From Mesostigma viride (Eukaryota; Streptophyta; Mesostigmatophyceae; Mesostigmatales; Mesostigmataceae), in NCBI GenBank assembly GCA_009746045.1, contig RPFO01000178.1, positions 872,125 to 923,812 on the forward strand: 51,688 nt of DNA. The letters are read 5' to 3'. How positions within the stretch are numbered: position 1 is the stretch's first letter; each line of letters begins with the position of its first letter. Made by a program: the position numbers and the translations under genes. The notes under the pieces were generated by a model. The model saw only the letters and a list, made by a program, of their open reading frames with translations. It was not told the origin of the DNA and searched no databases. Shown piece by piece: positions 46,101 to 51,688 of the stretch.

Positions 46101-46957
46101 AGAACGGGCGGTGCAGGAGGCCGCGGACGGACGAGTACTGGGTGGGTCAGTCGGTGCGCGTCCTCGCGAAGAGCGGCGAGTGGAAGGAGGCCTCCATCCT
46201 CGCGCTGCCGGACGCCAACAAGAAGGTGCGCGTGAAGAACCGCGAGGGCGTCCCCACGAACCCGTGGTTCAGGGTGCGGTTCGAGGAGCCCGTGTGCGAG
46301 GACAAGGGGGCCGCGAACGAGGGCGGCCGCGTGTGCTCGGTCATGGTGAACAGGATCCGGCCGTCCGAGGAGCGACAGGCGCAGACCATCGCGGCACGGA
46401 AGGCCGTCGAGGACGAGAACGCCACGTTCAAAGAGGAGCAGCGCAGGAGGCGCGAGGCGGAGTTCAAGAACCAGGAGCAGCGGATCGTGGAGCTGCGGAA
46501 GTCGTTGTATCTGTCTCCCGAGGGCGCCCCGATGGCCGGGGAACGCCGGCGTCACGAGCAAAAGGCCAAGGAGATCATGAAGAGTCTTCTAGAGAAGCTC
46601 CGAGAGGAGCGGGCTCCCCCCCCGCGCCTCCTCGTTCGGCGCCGGATGGGTCTCGACGTTCGGAGCGTGTTCAGCAGCAACCTCGGCCGCCCCCTCCTCC
46701 TCCGGTGGAGCGGCCACTCGCTTTGCCCTCCGTCTACGTGGAAGTCGATGCTTAGGGGCCGCCTCCTCGATCCTCGCGACATCCTTGAGGCATCTCGCGA
46801 CCGAGTACAGGAAGAAGAGGAAGCACGCGTACAGGAGGAAGTACATGTCGTTTACCATAGGGCAACACGTCTTCTCCGGCGGAGGCGCGCAAAAAAAATA
46901 TGGAGGTGTACTTGTATACGCTATCAGGAATCATGCCGGTTCGGACGAGGAGCGTGA
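43169..46957 (+). CDS. Giant DDE transposase-like protein (IS630/Tc1-type core)
   Basis: 1262 residues in one frame. Residues about 10-60 form a helix-turn-helix (HDRKNSRQTVQSIANRYAID). The DDE core shows D236 (VFLDEFSMQMNAAPRRAWAK), D760 (TILMDNASIH) and E837 (PPYSPELNPIEQAFNTIKHF). These are the IS630/Tc1-mariner signatures, but the D-to-D gap is 523 residues and the D-to-E gap is 76, far longer than the usual few tens to about 100 and 34-35. A C-terminal region after E837 is 400 residues long, Arg-rich and partly coiled-coil. No terminal inverted repeats are visible. The last 110 codons follow a C9 run and overlap an antisense gene, so the true end may be near 46620. It could be a domesticated or virus-encoded recombinase. 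Confidence 0.7.
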   Translation: METAIQTGKAHSLHFRQRVALDIHDRKNSRQTVQSIANRYAIDKKTACKYYHLWLQDKENQLDYTNPEHLARSVLKPLARVRKVPSQVPGHPRFRYELIDRRPERVRRFGEETWKSISDLLAKIQTEHVPTFTAEDICHFVNKQGANDPVVSKFAGLPEKSHAIFQDLWNLLPTRNGAKELLRTSDVKYARMEHNLSYKTVAYDYIEKDVQYVKEKTRDLKTLQGTLFAENCVFLDEFSMQMNAAPRRAWAKEGEQPRLRRREQTDTKTIVWAAMKWPKDDNKPSFFIRIFPPVPARIGNHMPATNKPEEELCETLRDQGWWEGVMTVVGDMCRQIVGEQSGVRLFVMQPTLQLASKPGGGLYEWFVSGRRPREKKPCPSLPKTFGDVTPSGHPAVNGREVYKYTPNESDIWCERMRALYWDQLPDETPIASFVDIFKSDQEKVLFILRLAAYDFAIRQHVNEHNYKVDNRTYGEPSPNTWLGRGNDRAFDVSDVLQPTKDLARSHRLMAYDDTVGRFDYEEDFEDSIQLMLEFLYDKLKNSDLLQIYQVLFEPQLSQESFAISNEIEKQLVNPLQPLYSREYHDAVKSRTRADADRRENLKQRDMALPRAIYAALNFSTQKTSQKSELTATEIAVQVWKMVHYCKGDKDKLYENLNTVLPSVQETGEEYAYGERGQKDKYYNGDSFPDKLQKAIKDKARAQYNIGTIRQTHVSPITRKVSQMRERNVGAAPMAVSKQLFRLFMQTLPDSFVVGKTILMDNASIHSPPSNKDIALNKDLPPELRVFPQSELSPIAGLLRRRGGGDGVLLPPTEMTKDERRPALIFTPPYSPELNPIEQAFNTIKHFIRKESYQHTRTRFNLSVAIINSVHVFVRPHAIKNYMLCAGYRSVEKNVKPRVAPAVTADEDGTEQIQQLKGRDTCVARFVDGKYEDPDKKKRPSNPARPAQLMAPAQAFGGFAPRPHCPGTLGADDSLTTYENGRCRRPRTDEYWVGQSVRVLAKSGEWKEASILALPDANKKVRVKNREGVPTNPWFRVRFEEPVCEDKGAANEGGRVCSVMVNRIRPSEERQAQTIAARKAVEDENATFKEEQRRRREAEFKNQEQRIVELRKSLYLSPEGAPMAGERRRHEQKAKEIMKSLLEKLREERAPPPRLLVRRRMGLDVRSVFSSNLGRPLLLRWSGHSLCPPSTWKSMLRGRLLDPRDILEASRDRVQEEEEARVQEEVHVVYHRATRLLRRRRAKKIWRCTCIRYQESCRFGRGA
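46589..46858 (-). CDS. Small N-terminal TM protein
   Basis: 89 residues from ATG 46858. It starts with a TM helix (MVNDMYFLLYACFLFFLYSV), then a basic stretch (PRRRRAKRVAAPPEEEGAAE) and an acidic end. This looks like a genuine small viral membrane protein. It overlaps the 3' end of the transposase frame, and one of the two must be spurious at this point. The presence of an N-terminal TM plus a plausible start favours this gene. Confidence 0.5.
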   Translation of the reverse strand: MVNDMYFLLYACFLFFLYSVARCLKDVARIEEAAPKHRLPRRRRAKRVAAPPEEEGAAEVAAEHAPNVETHPAPNEEARGGSPLLSELL

Positions 46958-47328
46958 CTGGGAGCCGCCGACAGGTGATGTACGGGACCGCCTTGCAGAC
47001 GGTGGGGGAGCTCAAGGCGAAGGACCTGGACTACAACAGTCAGGGCGAGATCGTGTCCAAAAAGAAGCGTCTCCAGGGCCTCATGGCGAAGGGCAACATC
47101 AAGTATTGGACCCAGTTCGTCAACGGTATCCGGAAGAGCAAGGGCGTGGACCTGGGCACGGCGATGACCATGGCCAAGGACGCCACCAACACGGAGCTGG
47201 CCCGGCGCCGCCTGCCCGCGACGCCCGAGAACAAGCGCACCATCTGGGCGGGGTTCCTGGGCCAGCAGCTGAGTGTCCCCGTGGGTCGCCGCGCCCCACG
47301 GCGCAGGCGGACCGGTCCGCTCCCGTGA
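46933..47328 (+). CDS. Short basic giant-virus protein (DUF5771-like)
   Basis: 131 residues from ATG 46933 (MPVRTRSVTGSRRQVMYG). The block RSVTGSRRQVMYGTALQT, then LDYNSQGEIVSKKKRLQG matches a small, basic, conserved protein of giant viruses with the T-x-G-x-x-R-Q-V-x-x-G-T...IVSKKK pattern, which I associate with DUF5771. The tail is Arg-rich (RRAPRRRRTGPLP). The upstream in-frame Met at 46900 is less likely. Possibly a DNA-binding virion protein. A good virus marker; the family name is tentative. Confidence 0.7.
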   Translation: MPVRTRSVTGSRRQVMYGTALQTVGELKAKDLDYNSQGEIVSKKKRLQGLMAKGNIKYWTQFVNGIRKSKGVDLGTAMTMAKDATNTELARRRLPATPENKRTIWAGFLGQQLSVPVGRRAPRRRRTGPLP

Positions 47329-47356
47329 GCGGATAAATGTGCGATACGGTTGAATC

Positions 47357-47844
47357 ATGAAGACCTGGGTGTTCCTGGACCTGGACCAGTGCGCGAGGGA
47401 CATGCAGGCGGTGGACGCGCGTCCTGCCACGTGGTGGCGTACTGCGGGAAGGCGTACGCGGGTCCTGAGCCGCTGCAGGGGAGGTGATGCGTTCCTGCGC
47501 CCTGTCCCGCGAGGCGGCGGACGCCCTCTTCCATTACGACCTGGGCCGGCGCGTGCGGTCGGGCGCGATGGACCGAGGCGACAGGGTCTGCGTGGTGTCG
47601 CGGACGCCTCCTGGCACAACGCGCAGTACCACCTGGCCGCGGACGGGTTCACGAACGTGATCATGTGCACGGGGGCCAAGGACATGCCCCGGACGTCTGC
47701 AAGCGCCCCGCGGACTCGCTGTCCGCGTTCCTCGCGGCGACGGGCCTCCCGAAGAGCGAGAAGGCGCTGCTCAACTTCGTGCGCAATAACGTGGCTCCCG
47801 ACAGGCGGGAGGAGTTCTATTCCAGGATGACGACCGCCAAATGA
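47357..47844 (+). pseudogene. Frameshifted PIN/NYN-like nuclease
   Basis: The N-terminal reading (MKTWVFLDLDQCARDMQAVD) begins with a D-x-D strand as in PIN/NYN-type nucleases. Later phrases (REAADALFHYDLGRRVRSG; ASWHNAQYHLAADGFTNV; TGLPKSEKALLNFVRNNVAP) lie in different frames. Several frame changes are needed to read through to the stop at 47842-47844, so this is broken. The A-A-D-x-x-x-x-D-x-G and S-x-D pattern supports the fold, but the family is uncertain. It is one of several decayed genes in the 47-51 kb zone. Confidence 0.55.
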
Positions 47845-47880
47845 GTCCGGGGGGAAAAGAGTATCTTATCATATTGGATG

Positions 47881-47886
47881 AATAAA
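47881..47886 (+). terminator. AATAAA signal between 47844 and 47889
   Basis: AATAAA lies 37 bases after the broken 47357 gene and 3 bases before the next ATG. It could be a polyadenylation signal or chance. Confidence 0.25.
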
Positions 47887-47888
47887 GC

Positions 47889-48110
47889 ATGTACCAATTG
47901 TCTCTGCTAACCGCCTTGTTGGTATTCACCTACGCCCTCCTGTTCGACCGCGACCTGTACATCCCCGGGCTGGACGGGGGGGCTGACCACGGGCCCGAGG
48001 AGATGGGGCTGATGGTGCGCGACGTGCTGCCCCGCCCCGGGCCCTGCGTGCACGTCCCCCACGCGCTCCGGCCCGAGGAGTACGTGGTCTTCAGCGACCA
48101 CAAATTCTAA
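47889..48110 (+). CDS. Small signal-anchor protein
   Basis: 73 residues. A hydrophobic N-terminal segment (MYQLSLLTALLVFTYALLF) acts as a signal anchor or signal peptide. A short soluble tail follows (DRDLYIPGLDGGADHGPEEM; YVVFSDHKF). The topology fits a small virion membrane protein. Not recognised further. It forms a pair with the gene at 48134. Confidence 0.6.
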   Translation: MYQLSLLTALLVFTYALLFDRDLYIPGLDGGADHGPEEMGLMVRDVLPRPGPCVHVPHALRPEEYVVFSDHKF

Positions 48111-48133
48111 TCTAACCAATCAGCAATAGAAAC

Positions 48134-48478
48134 ATGCCGGCCATTTACATGATGTCCGAACAGGCCTCCGCGGAGGTCACGGGCAGGCAGATGGACAGCC
48201 TGCTCGACAACAACTACAACTTCCCCGCGACCGAGTCGCAGGCCTCCGCCATCGTCATGCTCGGTGGACGGATCGACCCGACTTTGGAAGGCGTGCGGGT
48301 GAAGGGCGGGATCCAGGCGGCCATGAACAACCGCCCGATCACCACCGACGAGCGCGTGCTCGCGCCCTTCAACCACATGTTCTGGGATCGCATGAAGAGG
48401 GGCGACCGGTGGGTGTCCGGCGGCAGTCTGCTGCTGACCAACCTCCCATCCGGCGAGCTGGAGCCCTACGACTACTGA
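48134..48478 (+). CDS. Unknown small protein
   Basis: 114 residues, no TM. Typical phrases: YNFPATESQASAIVMLGGRI; ITTDERVLAPFNHMFWDRMK; WVSGGSLLLTNLPSGELEPY. It has mixed helix/strand character and no recognised family. It lies 24 bases after the preceding gene and converges with the KilA-N gene. TAGTATC at 48499-48505 lies after it with no plus-strand gene close downstream. Probably viral. Confidence 0.55.
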   Translation: MPAIYMMSEQASAEVTGRQMDSLLDNNYNFPATESQASAIVMLGGRIDPTLEGVRVKGGIQAAMNNRPITTDERVLAPFNHMFWDRMKRGDRWVSGGSLLLTNLPSGELEPYDY

Positions 48479-48567
48479 GCGTGCGCTTAGAGACAGACTA
48501 GTATCTACGCTACGTGAATCAGAACTGTCGCCGTCGAGGTGTCGCGCCAACGAACTTCCACCGCAGC

Positions 48568-49614
48568 TCAGGTCTTGATCCTCTTCGGCCCGCTCCTGGA
48601 AAACCGCTCCAGGTTCAGGGGGCGGGTCAGGAGTAAATCGTCCCTCATTTCCTGCTTGTTTTTGTTCACCAGCTCCACCGGTGCCGGGCCCTCGGGGGGC
48701 TTCACGAAAGGAGCCATGTCCTTGAGCACGTCCTCGGCGACGTTGCGCAGGTCCTTCTCCTCGCCCGGGTTCCTCGTGCGCTCCATCACGTTGAACATGT
48801 AAAACCAGCTGTTAGCCAACTGGGCGTCTTCCATGGCGTCCCTGGCGCTCCCGTGCCTGATGCCGTTCAGTTGCTTGAGACTGCCGGCGTCCATCCCGGT
48901 CGCCGCCTCGCACGTCTTGGCGCCCAGGAACGCCATCACGGGGGCCACGCGCTCCTTGGGCAGGTTGGATGACACGAAGTCCGCCAGCTTGTGCTGCGTG
49001 TCCTTGGCCCTGATGCGGAGGGAGGGGTCGACGGCGCGCACCGGTGCGACGTAGTCGGGCCTCTTGCGGCCGTTACCCGGCTCGGTGCGGATCAGCACCG
49101 TGGTGGCGGTGCCGTGGACCGCGTCGTGGGCGTCGCGCACCACCTGCATCATGGTGATGTCGCCCGCCATGATGCGGGTGACCCAGCTCCAGGCCAGAGC
49201 TCCGAAGTCGGGGGAGATCCAACCGGCTAAAGGAGACACGAGCTCGGGGTGGATCCAAACACCCCTTTCCTGGACAGGGCCAGTTCTCACCATGTCAAAA
49301 GCCTTTTTCGTATTGAACACAGAATCGTGTTCTATGTCTTTGGATCTTTCCAAAGCCGCTATGTGGGCTTTTGAGCTGTCTAGTCGGAACCAGCTTTCAA
49401 ATCGCTTCTGCCCATTGGAGGCTGCCCAAGTCAGGTTCTGAGCGTGTATCATGCGATCTGCCTTCCTCACCATGATCTCCTTTTCCAGATCGACCTCAAA
49501 ATAAAGAGCGGGTTTCAGTTTAAATATCCACATGCTATCTGTCTCATTCGTTAATTCAAACAGGGCGTGCGTGAACGGGGTTGTAAAAGACCTTGGGGCA
49601 TTGGAGAGAGCCAT
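48568..49614 (-). CDS. KilA-N domain protein
   Basis: 348 residues from ATG 49614 (MALSNAPRSFTTP), preferred over the further-upstream Met codons at 49626 and 49662. The KilA-N domain is at about residues 50-150: MIHAQNLTWAASNGQKRFES, then WFRLDSSKAHIAALERSKDI, then GVWIHPELVSPLAGWISPDF and GALAWSWVTRIMAGDI. The W-I-H-P-x-L and W-I-S-P-x-F phrases are diagnostic. KilA-N binds DNA in phages and large DNA viruses. The rest is helical and basic at the end (NLERFSRSGPKRIKT). Intact frame. It may be a late or regulatory protein. Confidence 0.8.
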   Translation of the reverse strand: MALSNAPRSFTTPFTHALFELTNETDSMWIFKLKPALYFEVDLEKEIMVRKADRMIHAQNLTWAASNGQKRFESWFRLDSSKAHIAALERSKDIEHDSVFNTKKAFDMVRTGPVQERGVWIHPELVSPLAGWISPDFGALAWSWVTRIMAGDITMMQVVRDAHDAVHGTATTVLIRTEPGNGRKRPDYVAPVRAVDPSLRIRAKDTQHKLADFVSSNLPKERVAPVMAFLGAKTCEAATGMDAGSLKQLNGIRHGSARDAMEDAQLANSWFYMFNVMERTRNPGEEKDLRNVAEDVLKDMAPFVKPPEGPAPVELVNKNKQEMRDDLLLTRPLNLERFSRSGPKRIKT

Positions 49615-49974
49615 CGATATTTGCATTAATCTTACATAATAAAAAGACTTCTCTAAACGCACCTACCAAACAACAAGCAGGTGGATCCAGATTCCGCGGT
49701 CTTCGTTGGGACCAGCCGTCACAGTCTCATAACCTCGCGGCGACGTCAGAGCGTTTCCGCTCTCACCTCCCAGTCGCCTTTCCAGCAACCCGACAAACGC
49801 TCAGATGCGAGTTCTATTGTCCGGTGCCTTTCTAAGGCGGCCACGAACGCTTTGGAGCCTTCTAAAAGCAATCTCTAACTTGCCACTATTGACTACTAGA
49901 ATCTATACTAACTTTGCTTGTCACTGTATTGACTACTAGAATTAAATCCCAGCGTACTAGTACAACCACTAGAG
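49615..49974. other. AT-rich spacer with a 15-bp direct repeat
   Basis: About 360 bases without a supported gene. The 15-mer attgactactagaat occurs at 49888-49902 and 49928-49942 with similar flanks (a 40-base period). It lies between the divergent KilA-N gene and the broken gene to the right, so it may be regulatory. Confidence 0.5.
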
Positions 49975-51105
49975 ATGCTCGCGATCATGTCCGCCGTCGC
50001 GTCGCGGGGTACTGTTCCGCCCCACGGAGAGACGCCAAGACACTACTCGGTGCGTCCGGGGTCCTGCAGTCCATCCGGCACGGCGCCACCGCCCAACTCA
50101 CTCACGCCCTGATACCGCAGTACTCGTCAGGGGCGGGTACGGGTCGGCAACCCCGATACGTCAACGCCCCCAACCACACGATGGGGTGGGGGGGCGACAC
50201 CCGGATGCACCTGACCGTCAACCCGCCCTCTCGCGACCCGCGCATCATGTTCGCCCGCGGTACCCCGGCCGTCCGCGTACGGCCCGGCGCCTCCGGGTGT
50301 GGACGGGGGCGGCATCCCCGGGCCGGTGCTGACCGAGGAGCGCCAGCCCGTGCTCGCGAACGAGTTCACGGGGGTGGGCCCGACCGCGTGTTCGAGGGGG
50401 AGAGACCTGGCACATGAACCTGTACAGGAGCGGGGACGCGCGACAGCCCGACATCCTCAACAGGAGTGGAGCATCCCGGAGCCCCGTCTGCGGGTGAACA
50501 GGCCCAACCCCCAGCAGGCCCACATGGAGCAGCGGGTGCCGACCGTCAACGCGTCAAGCCGCTGGCCACGCGCGCGGGAGTGGAGAACGCGCCGCGCGAC
50601 GTACGAGGACGCCACGCCCCCCAGCGCATGATGGACGTGTTCCTCGACACGGTGCTTCCTGAACGTGCGCGCTCGGGCGCCAACGCGCACGTGTCCGACG
50701 CGTACAACGGGTTCCAGGGGGTGGGGTGGGCCCACCTGCAGACGTTCTCGCGCACCCCGCCGGGGAAGAGGGAGGCGCTCATCGACTCGCTGTCGGCCCA
50801 CCCGGCCCCTCAGGGCGACGCGGACCTGCCCCAGCTGCAGATCGGGCGCACGCAACGCAACCACGCGGCCCGTGAACCCGAAGATGGGAGAAACCGGTTC
50901 GCGAGCGCGGAGTTCGGCAACCCCAGAGGGCTACGTGCGCCCAACAGACCCACACGCACGTGGTGCGCAAGGACGTGTGTCCCGCGCTGACGTCCGCGGC
51001 GGACGTGCCCGACACGAGGAGCTGAAGGGACAGATGAATGACCGGGCGGTTCCCCAACTCGACGAGGCCGAGCTGACCGCCGTGCGGTGGGCCGAGGCGA
51101 CCTGA
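49975..51105 (+). pseudogene. Heavily frameshifted structural-type gene
   Basis: The reading begins at ATG 49975 (MLAIMSAVASRGTVPPHGET) and soon moves to another frame with phrases such as SIRHGATAQLTHALIPQYSS and QPRYVNAPNHTMGWGGDTRM. More changes follow at about 50290 and 50390-50470. The stretch around 50670-50900 reads HVSDAYNGFQGVGWAHLQTF and GDADLPQLQIGRTQRNHAAR, and the end (MNDRAVPQLDEAELTAVRWA) is in yet another frame with a stop at 51103-51105. At least four frame changes are needed. The Pro/Gly/Asn-rich composition suggests a virion protein. No family is recognised. Confidence 0.5.
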
Positions 51106-51230
51106 CGGCGTACACGACCAATGACGACCAGGGCAAACGGGAGGAGCGCCCCGGCGCGTGGGGGTGGCCGACGTGGTGGCGACGTCACGGGGGTCGGCGC
51201 AGCTCGCGAAGAAACCTCAAGGAGAACGTA

Positions 51231-51560
51231 CTACATCGAGACGCGAACATCGGGTGCTTCAACCGCGGCCGGAGTAATCGCCCTCGTCCTCGTCGTATCC
51301 CCGTCTTCATCGTATCGTCCACCGGTTGTCGTCGGGTTCCGCGTCCGTGTCCTCGTGCGGTCGGACCCGTCGTCGATGAAACTGCTCGCGTAGCTCCCGT
51401 CCTCCTCTTCGGATTCGTCCAGGTCCGGTCGTCCTCTCCTCGTCGTCGGTGGCGTGTCCAGGGGGGTCTCTTGGGGTTCGTATCGAGCGGGGGGCGGGAC
51501 AACCTGCCCCTCCTGGTCAGGTAGGAGGTCGTCGGTCGCTCTATCGTCTCCTGTTTCTCC
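51231..51560 (-). CDS. Acidic open frame without an ATG, partial or broken
   Basis: On the minus strand a frame is open for 110 codons from just after a stop at 51561-51563 to a stop at 51231-51233. It encodes a Pro/Arg then acidic segment (DLDESEEEDGSYASSFIDDG), with RYDEDGDTTRTR. This kind of acidic end with S-S-F-I-D-D is common at the C-terminus of viral and host nuclear proteins. There is no ATG, so it is the C-terminus of a broken gene or noise. The other frames here are Arg-rich shadows. Confidence 0.3.
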   Translation of the reverse strand, partial: GETGDDRATDDLLPDQEGQVVPPPARYEPQETPLDTPPTTRRGRPDLDESEEEDGSYASSFIDDGSDRTRTRTRNPTTTGGRYDEDGDTTRTRAITPAAVEAPDVRVSM

Positions 51561-51688
51561 TCACATTTTTGCGGGGGAGATAAGCGATCGGATTTTTTTT
51601 TTTTTTCCATTGAGTATAGTTACAATGACCCTGTATCCTTAGCTCCAACATCCAACGGCCCAGGCGGTCCCGCAAGCCAGCAGCGAGT

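Noticed and set aside
48498-48505. CTAGTATC at 48498 as a promoter
   Set aside because: It follows the 48134 gene and no plus-strand gene starts nearby; the minus-strand gene there ends rather than begins.
51185-51610. A 141-codon minus-strand frame near the right edge
   Set aside because: Arg/Pro/Thr-rich; the neighbouring minus frame with an acidic SSFIDD-type end looks more protein-like.
1-51688. Bacterial genome or prophage
   Set aside because: LTR retroelements, TATA-type leaders, KilA-N/DUF5767-like families and lack of ribosome binding sites and operons point to a giant virus in a eukaryote.
1-51688. tRNA or rRNA genes
   Set aside because: No cloverleaf-type or rRNA core sequence was noticed by eye on either strand; a covariance search was not possible.

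Overview
The window reads as eukaryotic DNA in which an endogenised giant virus (Nucleocytoviricota-type) sits next to retrotransposon-rich sequence. From about 9.7 kb to the right edge there are intronless genes on both strands, packed tightly, mostly GC-rich, with families typical of large nucleocytoplasmic DNA viruses: a DUF5767-like virion protein, a small membrane protein with the NPYNN...AC signature, a short basic protein with the RSVTGSRRQV/IVSKKK signature, several KilA-N/Bro-like proteins, an SNase-fold nuclease, an HNH nuclease, a bZIP-like protein and a fibre/adhesin locus. No capsid, DNA polymerase, packaging ATPase or VLTF3 gene is visible, so this is at most part of a viral genome and a family cannot be assigned. 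The host cannot be named; a protist or alga fits but is an inference.

Layout. 1-2.9 kb: 5'-truncated Ty3/gypsy pol on the minus strand, broken into three frames and running off the left edge. 3.3-7.5 kb: a plus-strand element with a TATA box, an unknown ORF, a zinc-knuckle gag and an integrase but no reverse transcriptase. 7.46-8.05 kb: a probable LTR in minus orientation with a purine tract beside it, nested in the 3' end of that element. 8.3-9.5 kb: an unknown minus-strand ORF. 9.7-16.1 kb: start of the viral block (coiled-coil protein, long intergenic repeat zone, Cys/His protein, SET fragment, F-box-like protein, HNH and SNase nucleases). 16.1-20.7 kb: a mosaic stretch with an AT-rich foreign fragment, a coiled-coil gene whose 5' end abuts 123-bp tandem repeats, and a repeat-rich insert with two overlapping ORFs. 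20.7-24.7 kb: viral genes including the DUF5767-like protein. 24.8-34.7 kb: a locus of fibre/adhesin genes, the first (5.8 kb) broken by five frameshifts. 34.7-43.1 kb: U-box-like, F-box-like, Bro-like, Gly-rich, bZIP-like and small membrane proteins. 43.2-47.0 kb: a 1262-residue DDE transposase-like protein. 47-51.7 kb: small viral genes, a KilA-N protein and two heavily frameshifted genes.

How it fits together. The gene set is mainly late/structural and DNA-modifying: attachment fibres, virion membrane proteins, nucleases and a family of DNA-binding KilA-N/Bro proteins. The mix of intact long ORFs with strongly frameshifted ones, a SET gene with no start, and repeat and retroelement insertions is what a decaying integrated virus would look like, although assembly errors in homopolymers could explain some breaks. 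The most unusual objects are the transposase with a greatly stretched catalytic core, the fibre paralogs that differ by inserted LamG-like modules, and a structured inverted-repeat intergenic zone at 11.2-11.8 kb.
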